Shown in pieces: positions 26,655 to 37,059 of a stretch of DNA of 64,000 nt. Position 1 is the first letter of the stretch. Each line of letters opens with the position of its first letter. Made by a program: the position numbers and the translations under genes. Source of the stretch: SB11 sp965222995 (lineage in GTDB: Bacteria; Bacteroidota; Bacteroidia; UBA8524); NCBI GenBank assembly GCA_965222995.1, contig OZ244977.1:3100001-3164000 (forward strand). Direction: 5' to 3'. The notes below the pieces were generated by a model that saw nothing but the letters and a program-made list of their open reading frames with translations, was not told where the DNA came from and did no database searches.

Positions 26655-27599
26655 TTACTGCCCGGGTAAACTGGCTTTAGTATAATTATCAAGCTCATTT
26701 AGGTTCATTACCACTTTTCCGTCATCATCAACTTTGTAAGGACGTTCAAACTTAGCCCCCCAAATTACTTGGTCCCATTTATATGAATAGCGGGCATATA
26801 CTGTTTGGCTAAAAGAATCATCAAAAGATTTGATTAAAACCAAAAACTCTACATCGTGGTCTTCAAAAAACTTAATATCTTTTTGGTATAATGGGCTTTT
26901 CTCATCAATCGGGTGCACTAAAGTCCAATTCAGCGCAAAAAAATTAATAGAATCTATCTCTAATTCAAGTCGGGTGTAATTTCGGCTAAACTCCTCCCCT
27001 CTTTTTTCTACAGACATCATTAGTAATGTTGCTGAGGTTTCAATTAATTCGCTATGTCTCTGGTTGGCTAGTCTTAGCATTAAACCTCTTCCCTCACCCT
27101 TATAGGGGCTTATTAGGGCATTTTTACTAAAGAGTATTTTTGCGGTAGGGTTAGAAAACCTACCAAACAACATCCCTGTTATAAAAGCAAAACTCATTAG
27201 CCCTATTAATGCTTCTACAGCAGCAATAGTGCTTGCCCCACCGCCATTTGGCGAAATTCCTCCGTAGCCTACAGTAGTAAAGGTTTGTACACTAAAGAAA
27301 AACGAGCTCATAAACTCATCAAAATTGCTTTGCATATTCGCCCCGCTAAGGTTTTCAACACCCACCCAATAGTATAAGCAAGCAAAAAACAGGTTGGCGG
27401 CTAAGTAAAACCCAAACACTAAAAGAATAAACTTACCCCAACTTAAATTAAGTAAGTAATGGTAGGCATCATTAATAAAAGAGTTATTGCCTATACGCTT
27501 TACATTAAATGTCCCGTCATCATTAATTATTTTTTGCGGTGTACGCTTACTATATTTTTGGCCTAAACCGGGGTCGTTACTTGTTCGCTTTTTTGCCAT
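26655..27599 (-). CDS. Inward-rectifier-type potassium channel (KirBac)
   Basis: 314-residue tetrameric K+ channel of the inner membrane. Order: cytoplasmic N-terminus with slide helix (about 40-55), membrane helix 1 (about 56-80), pore helix and selectivity filter TVGYGG at 109-114, membrane helix 2 (about 122-147), then the cytoplasmic beta-sandwich Kir domain (about 155-300). The filter ends in GG rather than GD, as in some KirBac proteins. GRFSNPTAKILFSKNA after helix 2 is typical of the family. A -7 element lies 16 bases upstream. Confidence 0.92.
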   Translation of the reverse strand: MAKKRTSNDPGLGQKYSKRTPQKIINDDGTFNVKRIGNNSFINDAYHYLLNLSWGKFILLVFGFYLAANLFFACLYYWVGVENLSGANMQSNFDEFMSSFFFSVQTFTTVGYGGISPNGGGASTIAAVEALIGLMSFAFITGMLFGRFSNPTAKILFSKNALISPYKGEGRGLMLRLANQRHSELIETSATLLMMSVEKRGEEFSRNYTRLELEIDSINFFALNWTLVHPIDEKSPLYQKDIKFFEDHDVEFLVLIKSFDDSFSQTVYARYSYKWDQVIWGAKFERPYKVDDDGKVVMNLNELDNYTKASLPGQ

Positions 27600-27615
27600 A
27601 GTTTTTCTCTCTACT

Positions 27616-27623
27616 CAAAAATA
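27616..27623 (-). promoter_or_regulatory. Candidate -7 element of the Kir channel gene
   Basis: On the minus strand TATTTTTG (TAnnTTTG), 16 bases before the ATG. Confidence 0.45.
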
Positions 27624-27700
27624 ACCCTTTAGGCCAAAGTGCTTTGCTTTTTTTAAAACTTTAAACACTGTAGTGTACTTTTTTCTGTATATCAAAAAGC

Positions 27701-27708
27701 TATTTTTG
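27701..27708 (+). promoter_or_regulatory. Candidate -7 element of the 27730 gene
   Basis: TATTTTTG, 21 bases before ATG 27730. It supports that ATG over the upstream in-frame start at 27673. Confidence 0.45.
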
Positions 27709-27729
27709 GAAATTGGATTTCATACTACC

Positions 27730-30700
27730 ATGAAAAAAATAACAGCCCTGTTCATTTTCTTTTTTTCTTGTATTCAGGCTTTCTCTTCCCATACTATGGG
27801 TGGCGATTTTACATATAAGTTTTTAAGCTCGAACGGTAACAGTGCTACTTACCAGCTAACGTTAAAAGTATACAGAGATTGCTCTAACACCTCAAACAGC
27901 CAGCTGGATAACCAAATACGTATCAGAGTGTATTATGCACACAGTAATCAGTTGTACCAGGATATAACCGTTAACCTGCTTACCAAGAAAAATGTATTGC
28001 CCGATTGCATTAATCAAAATGTAGCTTGTATTGAAGAAGGGGTATACAGGAAAAATGTAACGCTAACCAGTGCTTCACACGTTAATTTTTACGGTTTCAA
28101 TTTGGTTTGGTCAAGGTGTTGCCGAAACGACGGGCTAACTAATATTCCTGATAATCAAGGGCAATTGTGGACAGCTTTTATCCCCCCGCATACTTTCAAA
28201 AACTCATCGGTACAATACCTAAACATACCTGTTCCCTTTTTGTGCCGTAACAGGCAAAATACCTTTAACCTGAATGCTTTTGACAGTGATGGAGATTCAT
28301 TGGTATTTAGGCTGGTAAGACCCTATAGGGCAGGCAGCCAATTTTGCCCCCGCCCTAACGAATCGCAATTTCCTTGTAACCAAAACGATTTAATCCCTCC
28401 TTACAGGGTAGTAAATTATAGAAATGGTTACAGTGCCAGTTTTCCATTTGGTACCGGTTCCACCATCAGTATAGATTCTTCTACGGGTGAAATTACTGCC
28501 ACCGTAAATCAAAACGGTAACTATGTAATGGCAATAGAGGTTGAAGAGTTTAGAAAAACATTTAACGGTACTTATGTTTCTATGGGGAAAACACGGCGCG
28601 ATATCCAGTATATAGTCCGTTCTTGTCCTGCCAATGAAGCCCCGTTTATTGATAGTGCCTTTTCAGGAGGCTTTAACAAGCAAATTAAAACACTAAGCCC
28701 ACTTTGCTTTGATATACGAGCCTATGATTTAGATAATGACTCGGTATTTATATCTAGAATAGGAGCTATTTTCGATAACTCGCAGGGGCTTGATTCACCT
28801 TATGCCTCATTACCCATTGTAAAAGAAAAAAATGCTGACACAACCCGGTTTTGCTGGACACCGGGTTGCCACCATGTAAGTGAAGCTCCGTATATTTTTA
28901 CAGTTTTTGCTGAAGATGATAAATGTAACCAACGGCAAAGAACTTTTTCAGTAAAAGTATTACCGCTTGAAACTTTAAATGCCCCTAAAATTGCTTGTAC
29001 TGAAATTGTTAACGACAGCACCATAAAAACTACTTGGCAAGCCCCTACAGATACCTCGGGCTTAGCTTTTTACAGAGTATATAGGGGCAAAGTAGGAACA
29101 ACCGGTTCTACTTTACTAGATACAGTTTATTCAGCAGGAACCATTAACAGTTATGTAGATAGCACAATAAATGACGCTACAGGTACCGCTTATAATTACT
29201 ATGTTACTGCTGTAAATGATTGTGGTGCTAATGGTACAAGTAGTGATACTTTGGCAACTATTATTGCAACATTTGACAGGCAAAGTGCGGGCAAAGGAGA
29301 TTTGAAATGGGATACCCCGCTTGATAAGGAAGCTTATAAATACCAAATAAAACGTTTTAACGGCAGCAGTTATACTTCAATTGATTCTACCAATGCGTTG
29401 AGTTACTTTTTAAATGAATGTATTGTAAATACCGACCATAGAATTGAAGTAAATACTGCTTTTGGATGTGCTATAGTTTCAAACCCTGTAAATATATGGC
29501 TCACACCTTCTGATAGTGTGCCTCCCGCAGCTCCAAAACTAAAATATGCAACGGTAAGCGTTACAGGCAGTATTGAACTGGCTTGGAACAAAAGCGACAG
29601 CCCTTATGTGAAGTATTATGAAGTATGGCAAAGCATAGACGGCGGGAACTATGTTATACAAACCACGCTAACATACGATACCACTTATAACCCCACCGGA
29701 TTAAATACTAAAAACAATATATACAGCTACTACATTGTAGCTAAAGACAGTTGTCCAAGTGCAAACCAATCTTCTCCGTCTGATTCTGTAAGTATTATAG
29801 TGCCTGATGCTGAAACATTGGCTTGTGTACCTTTAGTAAGGTTAAAATGGAATGTAGCACAGCAATTTGGTAGCAGTACACAGTTTATTGAGGTGGAAAG
29901 AGCAACCAATGGTGGGGCTTTTACCTCAATAACCACATTAAATGCATCAGATAGTAGTTTTGTTGATAGTACGGTAAATACAACTAATAACTATTGCTAT
30001 AGAATTAAATCTACTGCAAATAATACAGGTTTTGTTGCTTATTCAGACTCTATTTGTATTACCCCTGAAACTTACCCGCTTCCTGCTTCGGTGCCTATGT
30101 TCAGCTCTTCTGTAATTTCTACAGGAAATACCAACGGAGAAACTTTTTTACGTTGGAAAAGAGTAGATTTAAATGATACACTTTCAAAAAACTATTTGTT
30201 GTATCACGCTATTGATAGTAGCGGTCCATACACTCAAATAGCCTCTGTTTCACAACTAAACGATACTACCTATACCCACAGTAGCATTGCCACTGATGCT
30301 ACCCGTAACTTTTATTATTTAAAGGTTGATGATTTATGCGGTTATGTATCGCAAGACTCATCAGAACGGCACGGTACAATAGTATTGCAAGCTATTGGTG
30401 GCAATTTAGATGCTGCTTTAAGTTGGACTCCTTATAAGGGTTGGCCTGTAAGTAGCTATAATATATACAAGGGTAATGCTACCAACCAGCAATTATTTGC
30501 AAATGTCGCAGGTAATGTAAACACTTTCAATGATATAGACCTTTCATGCGGAAATGATTACTATTATAAAATTGAAGCTGTAGGAAATGTAAACGGCACA
30601 ATTGTTACCTCACAATCTAACACCGATAGTGCTTCGGTTTATGACATTATTCCGCCCCCCTCAACCACATTGGCAAGGGCTTCCGTATTTACCACCAGTG

Positions 30701-32052
30701 TAACCGTAGGGCAAGTACTTGTTGAGTGGGATGCTTCTACCGAAAAAAACAGACAAGGATATAATATTTACCGTAGTGAGGCAGGTAATCCATTTACATT
30801 GGCAGGCACAATAAATAATACTTCAAACGAAACTATTAGTTTTATAGACAATGGTATAAATACCGAAACACAAACCAATAGTTACTACATAAGCGTGATA
30901 GATAGTTGCGGTAATGAATCTCCGTTTACAAGCACCCACACCGTAAGTAATATTACTACAACACCAGGATTTTCTGAAGTAGCTGTGCAATGGACACCTT
31001 ATATTGGCTTTACTAATTACGAGTATGAGGTGCAACGTCGCCAACCCGGCACAAATTGGACGACACTTACAACATTACCTCAAGACAGCTTAAATTATAC
31101 GGATATAGGTACAGTTTGTAAAGTACCGTATAACTACCGAATTAAGATTAACAACTTAGATGCTGCAGGGCAATTTTCATTGTCAGACACTACACTAACC
31201 ATTGCTAATGATACTACCCCTCCTACACCACCCTATATGGTAAAGGTAACACGGGAAACCTCAGCACAAAATGTAGTGTTGGTGCAATGGACATTATCAC
31301 CTGAAGCAGATGTAAAAGAATATGTTTTGCAACGAGCACGCCGATATACCGCAGGTTGGAAAACCATATTTACAACGGTAAATGATACTTTTTTCTACGA
31401 TACCATCAACAACATAAATAGTCAAAGCTATTGTTACCGTTTATATGCACTTGATTTATGTAATAATGTAAGCCAAACCGGTAATGTAGGTTGCCTGTTA
31501 ATACTTAGGGCATCATCAGAGCCATTTGTAAATAATTTGGCTTGGGAAGGGTATACTAATTGGCCGCTGGGTGTACAAGAATACCGTGTATACCGAAGTG
31601 AAAACAACCAGCTTTTCTTACCTGTTGGAGATGTAAACGGAAATATCTTTACTTTCAAAGACAGTATTCTTACAGATACAGCTAATTTGTTTTGCTACTA
31701 TATTGAAGCACAGGAAAATTTAGGCGGATTCTCCGCAATATCAACCTCAAACACCGTTTGTGTTACCCAAAAGGCCTCTTATTATATCCCCAACTCATTT
31801 ACCCCCGGTCACTCAGAAGGGTTGAACGATGGTTTCGGACCTGTAGGTTTGTTTATCGCCAGAGTTAAAATACATATTTACGACCGTTGGGGCAGAGAGG
31901 TATATACCAGCAAAGATGGTGAACGCTTTTGGAACGGTAATGATAATATCGGAAATGCATTACCTGAGGGAGTATATATGTACAATATATTGGTATACTC
32001 TTTCGACGGTACAAAAACTATAGAGCGCGGTAACGTAACTATACTGCGCTAG
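27730..32052 (+). CDS. Giant secreted fibronectin-type-III repeat protein with T9SS type B (gliding-motility-associated) C-terminus
   Basis: About 1440 residues. Signal peptide MKKITALFIFFFSCIQAFSS. The N-terminal 420 residues (SHTMGGDFTYKF, CCRNDGLTNIPDNQGQLWTAF, FDSDGDSLVFRLVRPYR) form the Cys-containing domain common at the start of large Bacteroidota surface proteins. Then come roughly nine fibronectin-type-III-like modules (repeated AxxxWTxY/W, YRVYRS, YYYKIEAV patterns). The last about 90 residues (YYIPNSFTPGHSEGLND ... IHIYDRWGREVY ... NGNALPEGVYMYNI-type) are the type B sorting domain used for T9SS export, seen in adhesins such as SprB. It should be exported to the cell surface as an adhesin-like protein. 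The open frame extends upstream to 27673, but ATG 27730 gives the proper signal peptide. Confidence 0.9.
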   Translation: MKKITALFIFFFSCIQAFSSHTMGGDFTYKFLSSNGNSATYQLTLKVYRDCSNTSNSQLDNQIRIRVYYAHSNQLYQDITVNLLTKKNVLPDCINQNVACIEEGVYRKNVTLTSASHVNFYGFNLVWSRCCRNDGLTNIPDNQGQLWTAFIPPHTFKNSSVQYLNIPVPFLCRNRQNTFNLNAFDSDGDSLVFRLVRPYRAGSQFCPRPNESQFPCNQNDLIPPYRVVNYRNGYSASFPFGTGSTISIDSSTGEITATVNQNGNYVMAIEVEEFRKTFNGTYVSMGKTRRDIQYIVRSCPANEAPFIDSAFSGGFNKQIKTLSPLCFDIRAYDLDNDSVFISRIGAIFDNSQGLDSPYASLPIVKEKNADTTRFCWTPGCHHVSEAPYIFTVFAEDDKCNQRQRTFSVKVLPLETLNAPKIACTEIVNDSTIKTTWQAPTDTSGLAFYRVYRGKVGTTGSTLLDTVYSAGTINSYVDSTINDATGTAYNYYVTAVNDCGANGTSSDTLATIIATFDRQSAGKGDLKWDTPLDKEAYKYQIKRFNGSSYTSIDSTNALSYFLNECIVNTDHRIEVNTAFGCAIVSNPVNIWLTPSDSVPPAAPKLKYATVSVTGSIELAWNKSDSPYVKYYEVWQSIDGGNYVIQTTLTYDTTYNPTGLNTKNNIYSYYIVAKDSCPSANQSSPSDSVSIIVPDAETLACVPLVRLKWNVAQQFGSSTQFIEVERATNGGAFTSITTLNASDSSFVDSTVNTTNNYCYRIKSTANNTGFVAYSDSICITPETYPLPASVPMFSSSVISTGNTNGETFLRWKRVDLNDTLSKNYLLYHAIDSSGPYTQIASVSQLNDTTYTHSSIATDATRNFYYLKVDDLCGYVSQDSSERHGTIVLQAIGGNLDAALSWTPYKGWPVSSYNIYKGNATNQQLFANVAGNVNTFNDIDLSCGNDYYYKIEAVGNVNGTIVTSQSNTDSASVYDIIPPPSTTLARASVFTTSVTVGQVLVEWDASTEKNRQGYNIYRSEAGNPFTLAGTINNTSNETISFIDNGINTETQTNSYYISVIDSCGNESPFTSTHTVSNITTTPGFSEVAVQWTPYIGFTNYEYEVQRRQPGTNWTTLTTLPQDSLNYTDIGTVCKVPYNYRIKINNLDAAGQFSLSDTTLTIANDTTPPTPPYMVKVTRETSAQNVVLVQWTLSPEADVKEYVLQRARRYTAGWKTIFTTVNDTFFYDTINNINSQSYCYRLYALDLCNNVSQTGNVGCLLILRASSEPFVNNLAWEGYTNWPLGVQEYRVYRSENNQLFLPVGDVNGNIFTFKDSILTDTANLFCYYIEAQENLGGFSAISTSNTVCVTQKASYYIPNSFTPGHSEGLNDGFGPVGLFIARVKIHIYDRWGREVYTSKDGERFWNGNDNIGNALPEGVYMYNILVYSFDGTKTIERGNVTILR

Positions 32053-32141
32053 AAAACTATTTTGCTTACACTTCTGTTTGTTAGATTGCTATTGATACAA
32101 TGGTAAATAATAAATGTATGGAGTAACTTGCGCCCAAAGTT

Positions 32142-33122
32142 GTGAGCAGCCCTACCCTCAACCAAATAAAAGCCCCTATAAATGAGGAACTTACCTTGTT
32201 TGAAAACAAATTCAGACAAAGTATGAAAAGCTCGGTATCGCTACTCGATACCATTATGACTTATATAGTGAAGCGTAAGGGGAAGCAAATGCGCCCCATG
32301 TTTGTGTTGTTTACTGCAAAACTAAACGGGGGAATAACTGAGCCAACTTATAGGGGTGCTGCACTGGTAGAGTTATTACACACAGCTACCCTTGTGCACG
32401 ATGATGTAGTAGACGACTCTAATAAACGCCGCGGCTTTTTCTCTATAAATGCGCTTTGGAAAAACAAAATTGCTGTTTTGGTGGGAGATTATCTTTTAAG
32501 TAAGGGCTTGTTGCTGGCTGTGAGAAATAAAGACTTTCACTTGCTAGAAATAGTAAGTGATGCGGTAGAGAAAATGAGTGAGGGGGAGTTACTACAAATT
32601 GAAAAAGCCCGCAAACTAAACTTGGTTGAAGATGTATACTTTGATATAATCACCAAAAAAACAGCTTCGCTTATTGCTTCGTGTTGTGCTATTGGTACTG
32701 CATCGGTAATTCCCGATGATAAAGAGAAGATTGAGCAAATGCGCTTATTTGGTGAAAAAATTGGCATTGCTTTTCAGATTAAAGATGATTTGTTTGACTA
32801 TGGTACTGATGATATTGGTAAACCCTTGGGTATTGATATAAAAGAGAAAAAGCTTACCCTACCGCTTATATATGCCCTGAACAATGCACCTAAAGATGTT
32901 AAGCGTAGGCTTATATATATTATCAAAAACCAAAATACCAATACCAAAAAGGTTAAAGAAGTAGTAGACTATGTACACCAAAGCGGGGGTATAGAATATG
33001 CCCAAAAAGTAATGCACCGCTACAAAGATGAAGCCCTTGAAATACTCAATCAATTTCCCAATAATGAGTCTCAAACCAGTTTGCATCAATTGGTAAACTT
33101 TGTTATTGCCCGAAAAAAGTAA
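32142..33122 (+). CDS. Polyprenyl diphosphate synthase
   Basis: 326-residue trans-prenyltransferase elongating allylic diphosphates, probably for the menaquinone side chain. The first aspartate-rich motif is DDVVDD from residue 87, followed by SNKRRG. The second is FQIKDDLFDYGTDD at about 210. GKQMRPMFVLF near residue 47 carries the diphosphate-binding Lys/Arg. Product length cannot be fixed from sequence; octaprenyl or heptaprenyl synthases of this type are usual in Bacteroidota. The start codon is GTG 32142; no nearby ATG is in frame. It stands as a single gene. Confidence 0.9.
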   Translation: MSSPTLNQIKAPINEELTLFENKFRQSMKSSVSLLDTIMTYIVKRKGKQMRPMFVLFTAKLNGGITEPTYRGAALVELLHTATLVHDDVVDDSNKRRGFFSINALWKNKIAVLVGDYLLSKGLLLAVRNKDFHLLEIVSDAVEKMSEGELLQIEKARKLNLVEDVYFDIITKKTASLIASCCAIGTASVIPDDKEKIEQMRLFGEKIGIAFQIKDDLFDYGTDDIGKPLGIDIKEKKLTLPLIYALNNAPKDVKRRLIYIIKNQNTNTKKVKEVVDYVHQSGGIEYAQKVMHRYKDEALEILNQFPNNESQTSLHQLVNFVIARKK

Positions 33123-33237
33123 TTTTAAGTAAAACTACCTAGCAATCAACGGGTTAAATCACCCTATTTACAGCTAAAAATTGTGTAGCCATAAAACTTA
33201 TTGTATGTTAGCATAACTAATCTACTATCATTTAGCT

Positions 33238-35451
33238 ATGACTAAACTTTTGCAACAAATAAGCCATATTCTACGCATGATGTGGCTGCTTTTCCCAGCT
33301 ATACTTTTTGTTTTGTTAACGCTTATTGCCTTTAGCACTTTACCCCAAGGTGAAGATGTTTTGTTAATGGCATCAGAAAGAGATTATGCAGCAACCATAC
33401 TAATACTCTCGGTAACCTTACTTGCCTATGTGGTTTGGTATACCTCAAGGTTAATAGTATATATCCACGGTGAAAAAAAACTTGAAGAATCAAAAAAAAT
33501 AGATGGTTTTTGGCTAGATGCCTTCCCACGTATTTTGGGCTATGCTACTTTTTTAACTATACAAATAAGCATTATTGTTCACCCCTATTTTGTGAACGCC
33601 TATGACACAGTGTGGGTTATAACTTTATTAGCTGCACAAATACTTATTTACTATTTGGTGTATCGCTATTTTAAAAAGCATACCGATTATAAAAAATTTA
33701 GTATTTGGTTTATTTGTATTGCACTGGCAGCAGTACTTATACTAACCTTTGTTAATCATACCAAAGGCTCTATAAGTCATAATTTTTTAATGCAACTTAT
33801 TAGCTTGTGGATTGTACAAACCACCTTTTTGATTTGGAATTTTGTACGGGCACAAAAAGTGGCAAAAAACAGGCTTTTTATAAAATGGCAGTACATTTCC
33901 ATAGGCAAACTAAAAATAATCAGGATTCCTGCTACTGAACTTCCTTTCTTTAAAGGGTTTAATGTTGCAGTCCTTATTTTGGCTGTTTTCTATTTTGCTT
34001 CCATATTTTCTATACCCATTTCAAGAAACATAGGCTCTTTTAATATTGCTATGATAAGCTTTTCTATACTGGTGGGGTTTTTACATATAGTAACTATGCT
34101 TTCGCTAAGAAATAGAATCAACCTGCATTTCTTGCTATTTTTATTCTCAATACTAACGGGTTTTTTCAGCAGTCCTTACAGCTTAAGGAAGGAAGAAGTA
34201 AAGGCACCGGTTTATAATAACAGATTAAACCTTGAACAATACACCAAACGCTGGATTAAGAAAAACGAAGCCCATATTAAAGCATCTAAATCTTACCCCC
34301 TATATTTTGTTTTGTCTGACGGTGGTTCATCTCGCTCAGGCTATTGGGTGGCAGGTGCTTTAGGCAGGTTACAGTCAGAAACGAATCAGAATTTTAGTAA
34401 CCATTTATTTTGTATTTCAGGCGCATCTGGCGGTTCAGTAGGTAACGCTGTTTATTATTCACTTTTAGATAATGCTACTAATGGTGTAGCTGCTGAAAAA
34501 ATAAACTTTAGAGAACAAGGTACACAATACTTGAGGAGTGATTTTCTTTCATACACACTATCACACATGCTGGGCGTTGATTTTTTTCACTATTTAGTTC
34601 CGTTAAGAATAACTAGTGATAGAGGTGGGGCACTGGAACAAGCCATGGAAAACCCGGATGAAAACCCCAAAGTGGGTGAGTTGTTTGCCAAACCTTACGG
34701 CGAATACCTTAAAAACTTTAGCCCTGAAAAGCTACCCATATTTTTTATTAATACTACCAGGGTAGCAAACGGCAGCCCCGGTGTAATTAGTAATATAGTT
34801 TTAGATTCTTCTTTTACGCCTCGTTTAGATGTATTGAGCATGCTGGATAGTGCCGGGGATGGAAACACTCCCTTTGGGGATATACATTTAAGTACTGCTG
34901 CTGTACTAAGCTCAAGATTCCCATATTTAAGCCCCGCAGCTAATATTAATAACCAAAGATATTTTGTTGATGGCGGGTATTTTGATAATTCGGGCGCGGG
35001 CATAGTTATGGAAACAATTGCAGGCATAAAAACTTTGCTGCAAGATTCTGCTACCTTAGGTTTCTCTAAAGAATTGACTGATAAATTGGAGTTTAGAATT
35101 ATCCACCTTTCTAACTCAGAAGGGGGTAATACACCACCTGCTCGTTTACACCCTATGATGAATGACCTTTTTGCCCCTTTGCTTACACTGGCAGGCTCAT
35201 ACGGACAGCAAACACGTATTAACAACTTTAGGCTGCAAAAATTTGTAGCCAATTATGCAAATACTAATTGCAATGACTGCTGGTATAAAATAAACCTTTA
35301 TGATTTGGGTACTGCCGTAGATGAGGATAAAAACAGTTTTTCTATGAATTGGGTAATTTCTGACACTACACTGGGCAGAATGGATTACAGGCTAGACAAT
35401 AATACTAACCTTAATGCTTTAATAAAAAAGATAAGTGAGTTTAAATATTAA
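33238..35451 (+). CDS. Multi-helix membrane protein with C-terminal patatin-like phospholipase domain
   Basis: 737 residues. The first about 310 residues contain seven or eight hydrophobic helices. The C-terminal domain has the patatin signature: oxyanion loop DGGSSRSGYW starting at Asp361, nucleophile elbow GASGG with Ser397, and the dyad aspartate in DGGYFDNSG at Asp578. This is a complete Ser-Asp dyad, so lipid acyl hydrolase activity is expected at the cytoplasmic face of the inner membrane, on unknown lipids. Fusion of a patatin domain to a large polytopic region is less common than soluble patatins. The end overlaps the convergent GH3 gene by 4 bases. Confidence 0.85.
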   Translation: MTKLLQQISHILRMMWLLFPAILFVLLTLIAFSTLPQGEDVLLMASERDYAATILILSVTLLAYVVWYTSRLIVYIHGEKKLEESKKIDGFWLDAFPRILGYATFLTIQISIIVHPYFVNAYDTVWVITLLAAQILIYYLVYRYFKKHTDYKKFSIWFICIALAAVLILTFVNHTKGSISHNFLMQLISLWIVQTTFLIWNFVRAQKVAKNRLFIKWQYISIGKLKIIRIPATELPFFKGFNVAVLILAVFYFASIFSIPISRNIGSFNIAMISFSILVGFLHIVTMLSLRNRINLHFLLFLFSILTGFFSSPYSLRKEEVKAPVYNNRLNLEQYTKRWIKKNEAHIKASKSYPLYFVLSDGGSSRSGYWVAGALGRLQSETNQNFSNHLFCISGASGGSVGNAVYYSLLDNATNGVAAEKINFREQGTQYLRSDFLSYTLSHMLGVDFFHYLVPLRITSDRGGALEQAMENPDENPKVGELFAKPYGEYLKNFSPEKLPIFFINTTRVANGSPGVISNIVLDSSFTPRLDVLSMLDSAGDGNTPFGDIHLSTAAVLSSRFPYLSPAANINNQRYFVDGGYFDNSGAGIVMETIAGIKTLLQDSATLGFSKELTDKLEFRIIHLSNSEGGNTPPARLHPMMNDLFAPLLTLAGSYGQQTRINNFRLQKFVANYANTNCNDCWYKINLYDLGTAVDEDKNSFSMNWVISDTTLGRMDYRLDNNTNLNALIKKISEFKY

Positions 35452-36971
35452 GAGGGTTGTTGCAAAATTTCATCAACAATAGCCCTGTCATTACTAAGGC
35501 GGGGCACTTTATGTTGTCCACCTAGTTTGCCCTTATTTTTAAGCCATGAGTGGAAAGTACCTTCCGGCATGGCATGTATTTTTGGGGCTTTTAGTGCCAT
35601 ATCTTTATGTCGTTTAGCCTCGTAGTCAGAGTTAAGATCTTTTAGCTTACTGTCTAATGCTTCATTAAAAGCATCTTGATTTTCAGGTTTTTTCTCAAAC
35701 TCTATCAGCCACTCATGCCCGCCTTGTTTGCCTTCTTCTCCCTCACTAAAATATATTGGCGCAGCAGTAAAATCTTTTACTACGGCATTACATTTTTCGC
35801 AGGCATGTGCTAAAGCACCTTCAGCATTTTCTATCATTACTTCCTCGCCAAAAGCATTTATAAATAATTTTGTTCTGCCGGAAATTTTGAACTTGAAGGG
35901 GTTGGTAGAGGTAAATTTAATAGTATCACCCAAAATATATCGCCATAAACCCGCATTAGAACTCATTACTATAGCATAGTTAACATCTTCTTCAACCTCT
36001 CCTATGGTATATGTTTTAGGATTATCAGAGGTATATAACTCATCATTTTTCACAAACTCAAAAAACACCCCATAATCAGTCATTAGCAACATATCACTGC
36101 TATTTCTTTCTAGCTGTAAACCAAAAAACCCTTCAGAAGCATTGTATGTTTCAAGGTAATTTACTTTATCAGAAGGTATTAGCCTTTTAAACTGCTCTTT
36201 ATAAGGTACAAAGCTCACCCCTCCGTGTATATACAGTTCTAAATTTGGCCAAATTTCTAACAAGTTCTTTTTGCCGGACATTTCTAAAAGTCTGTTTATA
36301 AGTACAACTGTCCATGTTGGCACACCTGATATATTTGTTACGTCTTCATTAATGGTGGCTTGTGCCATTTTCTCTATTTTCTCTTCCCACTCATCCATTA
36401 ATGCTATAGATTTATTGGGTGTTCTTAAAAAATCAACCCAAAAAGGTAAGTTTGCCATCATTACAGCGCTAACATCTCCAAAGCTGGAGTTTTCATTATA
36501 GCTATTCACTTTGTGGCTACCACCAAGTACAAGACCTTTTCCATCGAATATTTTAGTCTCAGGATTATTATGGCAAAAAATGGTTAAGGCATCACGCCCA
36601 CCTTGGAAATGGCAGCCGTCTAAAGCTTCTTCACTAACAGGAATAAACTTACTTTTATCACTTGTAGTACCCGATGATTTTGCAAACCATGTAATGTCTG
36701 TAGGCCATAACACATTTTGCTCGCCTTGCATAGTACGCTCTATATAGGGTTTCAGCTCATCATAATCGCTAATGGGAACTCGGTTTCTAAAATCATCGTA
36801 TGATTTTATACTCTTATAATCGTAATTCTTTCCCCAAACTGTATCTTTTGCGGTATTAATAAGGTTTCTGAAAGTTTTTTCCTGCATTTCTGCAGCATTA
36901 TTCATTTCATATTCAATTTGTTGCATTCTTCTTCGGAAGAACCAAGATACAAGCGAGCCTAATAGTGCCAT
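35448..36971 (-). CDS. GH3 family acyl-acid amido synthetase-like protein
   Basis: 507 residues. Adenylate-forming enzyme of the GH3 family, known from plants where it conjugates amino acids to jasmonate or auxin; bacterial members are widespread but their substrates are unknown. Visible motifs are the ATP-binding KSSGTTSDKSKFIPVS (about 93-108), the conserved YxASEGFFG (about 273-281, in ETYNASEGFFGLQ) and the TMxYR-type LGDTIKF (about 349), followed by SGRTKLFINAFGEE (about 364-377). All core motifs are present. N-terminal Arg-rich FRRRM may be membrane-associated. It converges on the patatin gene with a 4-base overlap. Confidence 0.88.
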   Translation of the reverse strand: MALLGSLVSWFFRRRMQQIEYEMNNAAEMQEKTFRNLINTAKDTVWGKNYDYKSIKSYDDFRNRVPISDYDELKPYIERTMQGEQNVLWPTDITWFAKSSGTTSDKSKFIPVSEEALDGCHFQGGRDALTIFCHNNPETKIFDGKGLVLGGSHKVNSYNENSSFGDVSAVMMANLPFWVDFLRTPNKSIALMDEWEEKIEKMAQATINEDVTNISGVPTWTVVLINRLLEMSGKKNLLEIWPNLELYIHGGVSFVPYKEQFKRLIPSDKVNYLETYNASEGFFGLQLERNSSDMLLMTDYGVFFEFVKNDELYTSDNPKTYTIGEVEEDVNYAIVMSSNAGLWRYILGDTIKFTSTNPFKFKISGRTKLFINAFGEEVMIENAEGALAHACEKCNAVVKDFTAAPIYFSEGEEGKQGGHEWLIEFEKKPENQDAFNEALDSKLKDLNSDYEAKRHKDMALKAPKIHAMPEGTFHSWLKNKGKLGGQHKVPRLSNDRAIVDEILQQPS

Positions 36972-37059
36972 AGTGGGTAGAGTTTTTTACAGTGATAAAT
37001 TATTCATTTATCTTGAAAACAAAAAGCCTGCCTACCAGTTTTGAAATTTTTTTTGAGCG

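Noticed and set aside
27673..27729. 19-residue N-terminal extension of the fibronectin-repeat protein
   Set aside because: It overlaps a TATTTTTG promoter element and places the signal peptide internally; ATG 27730 is better.
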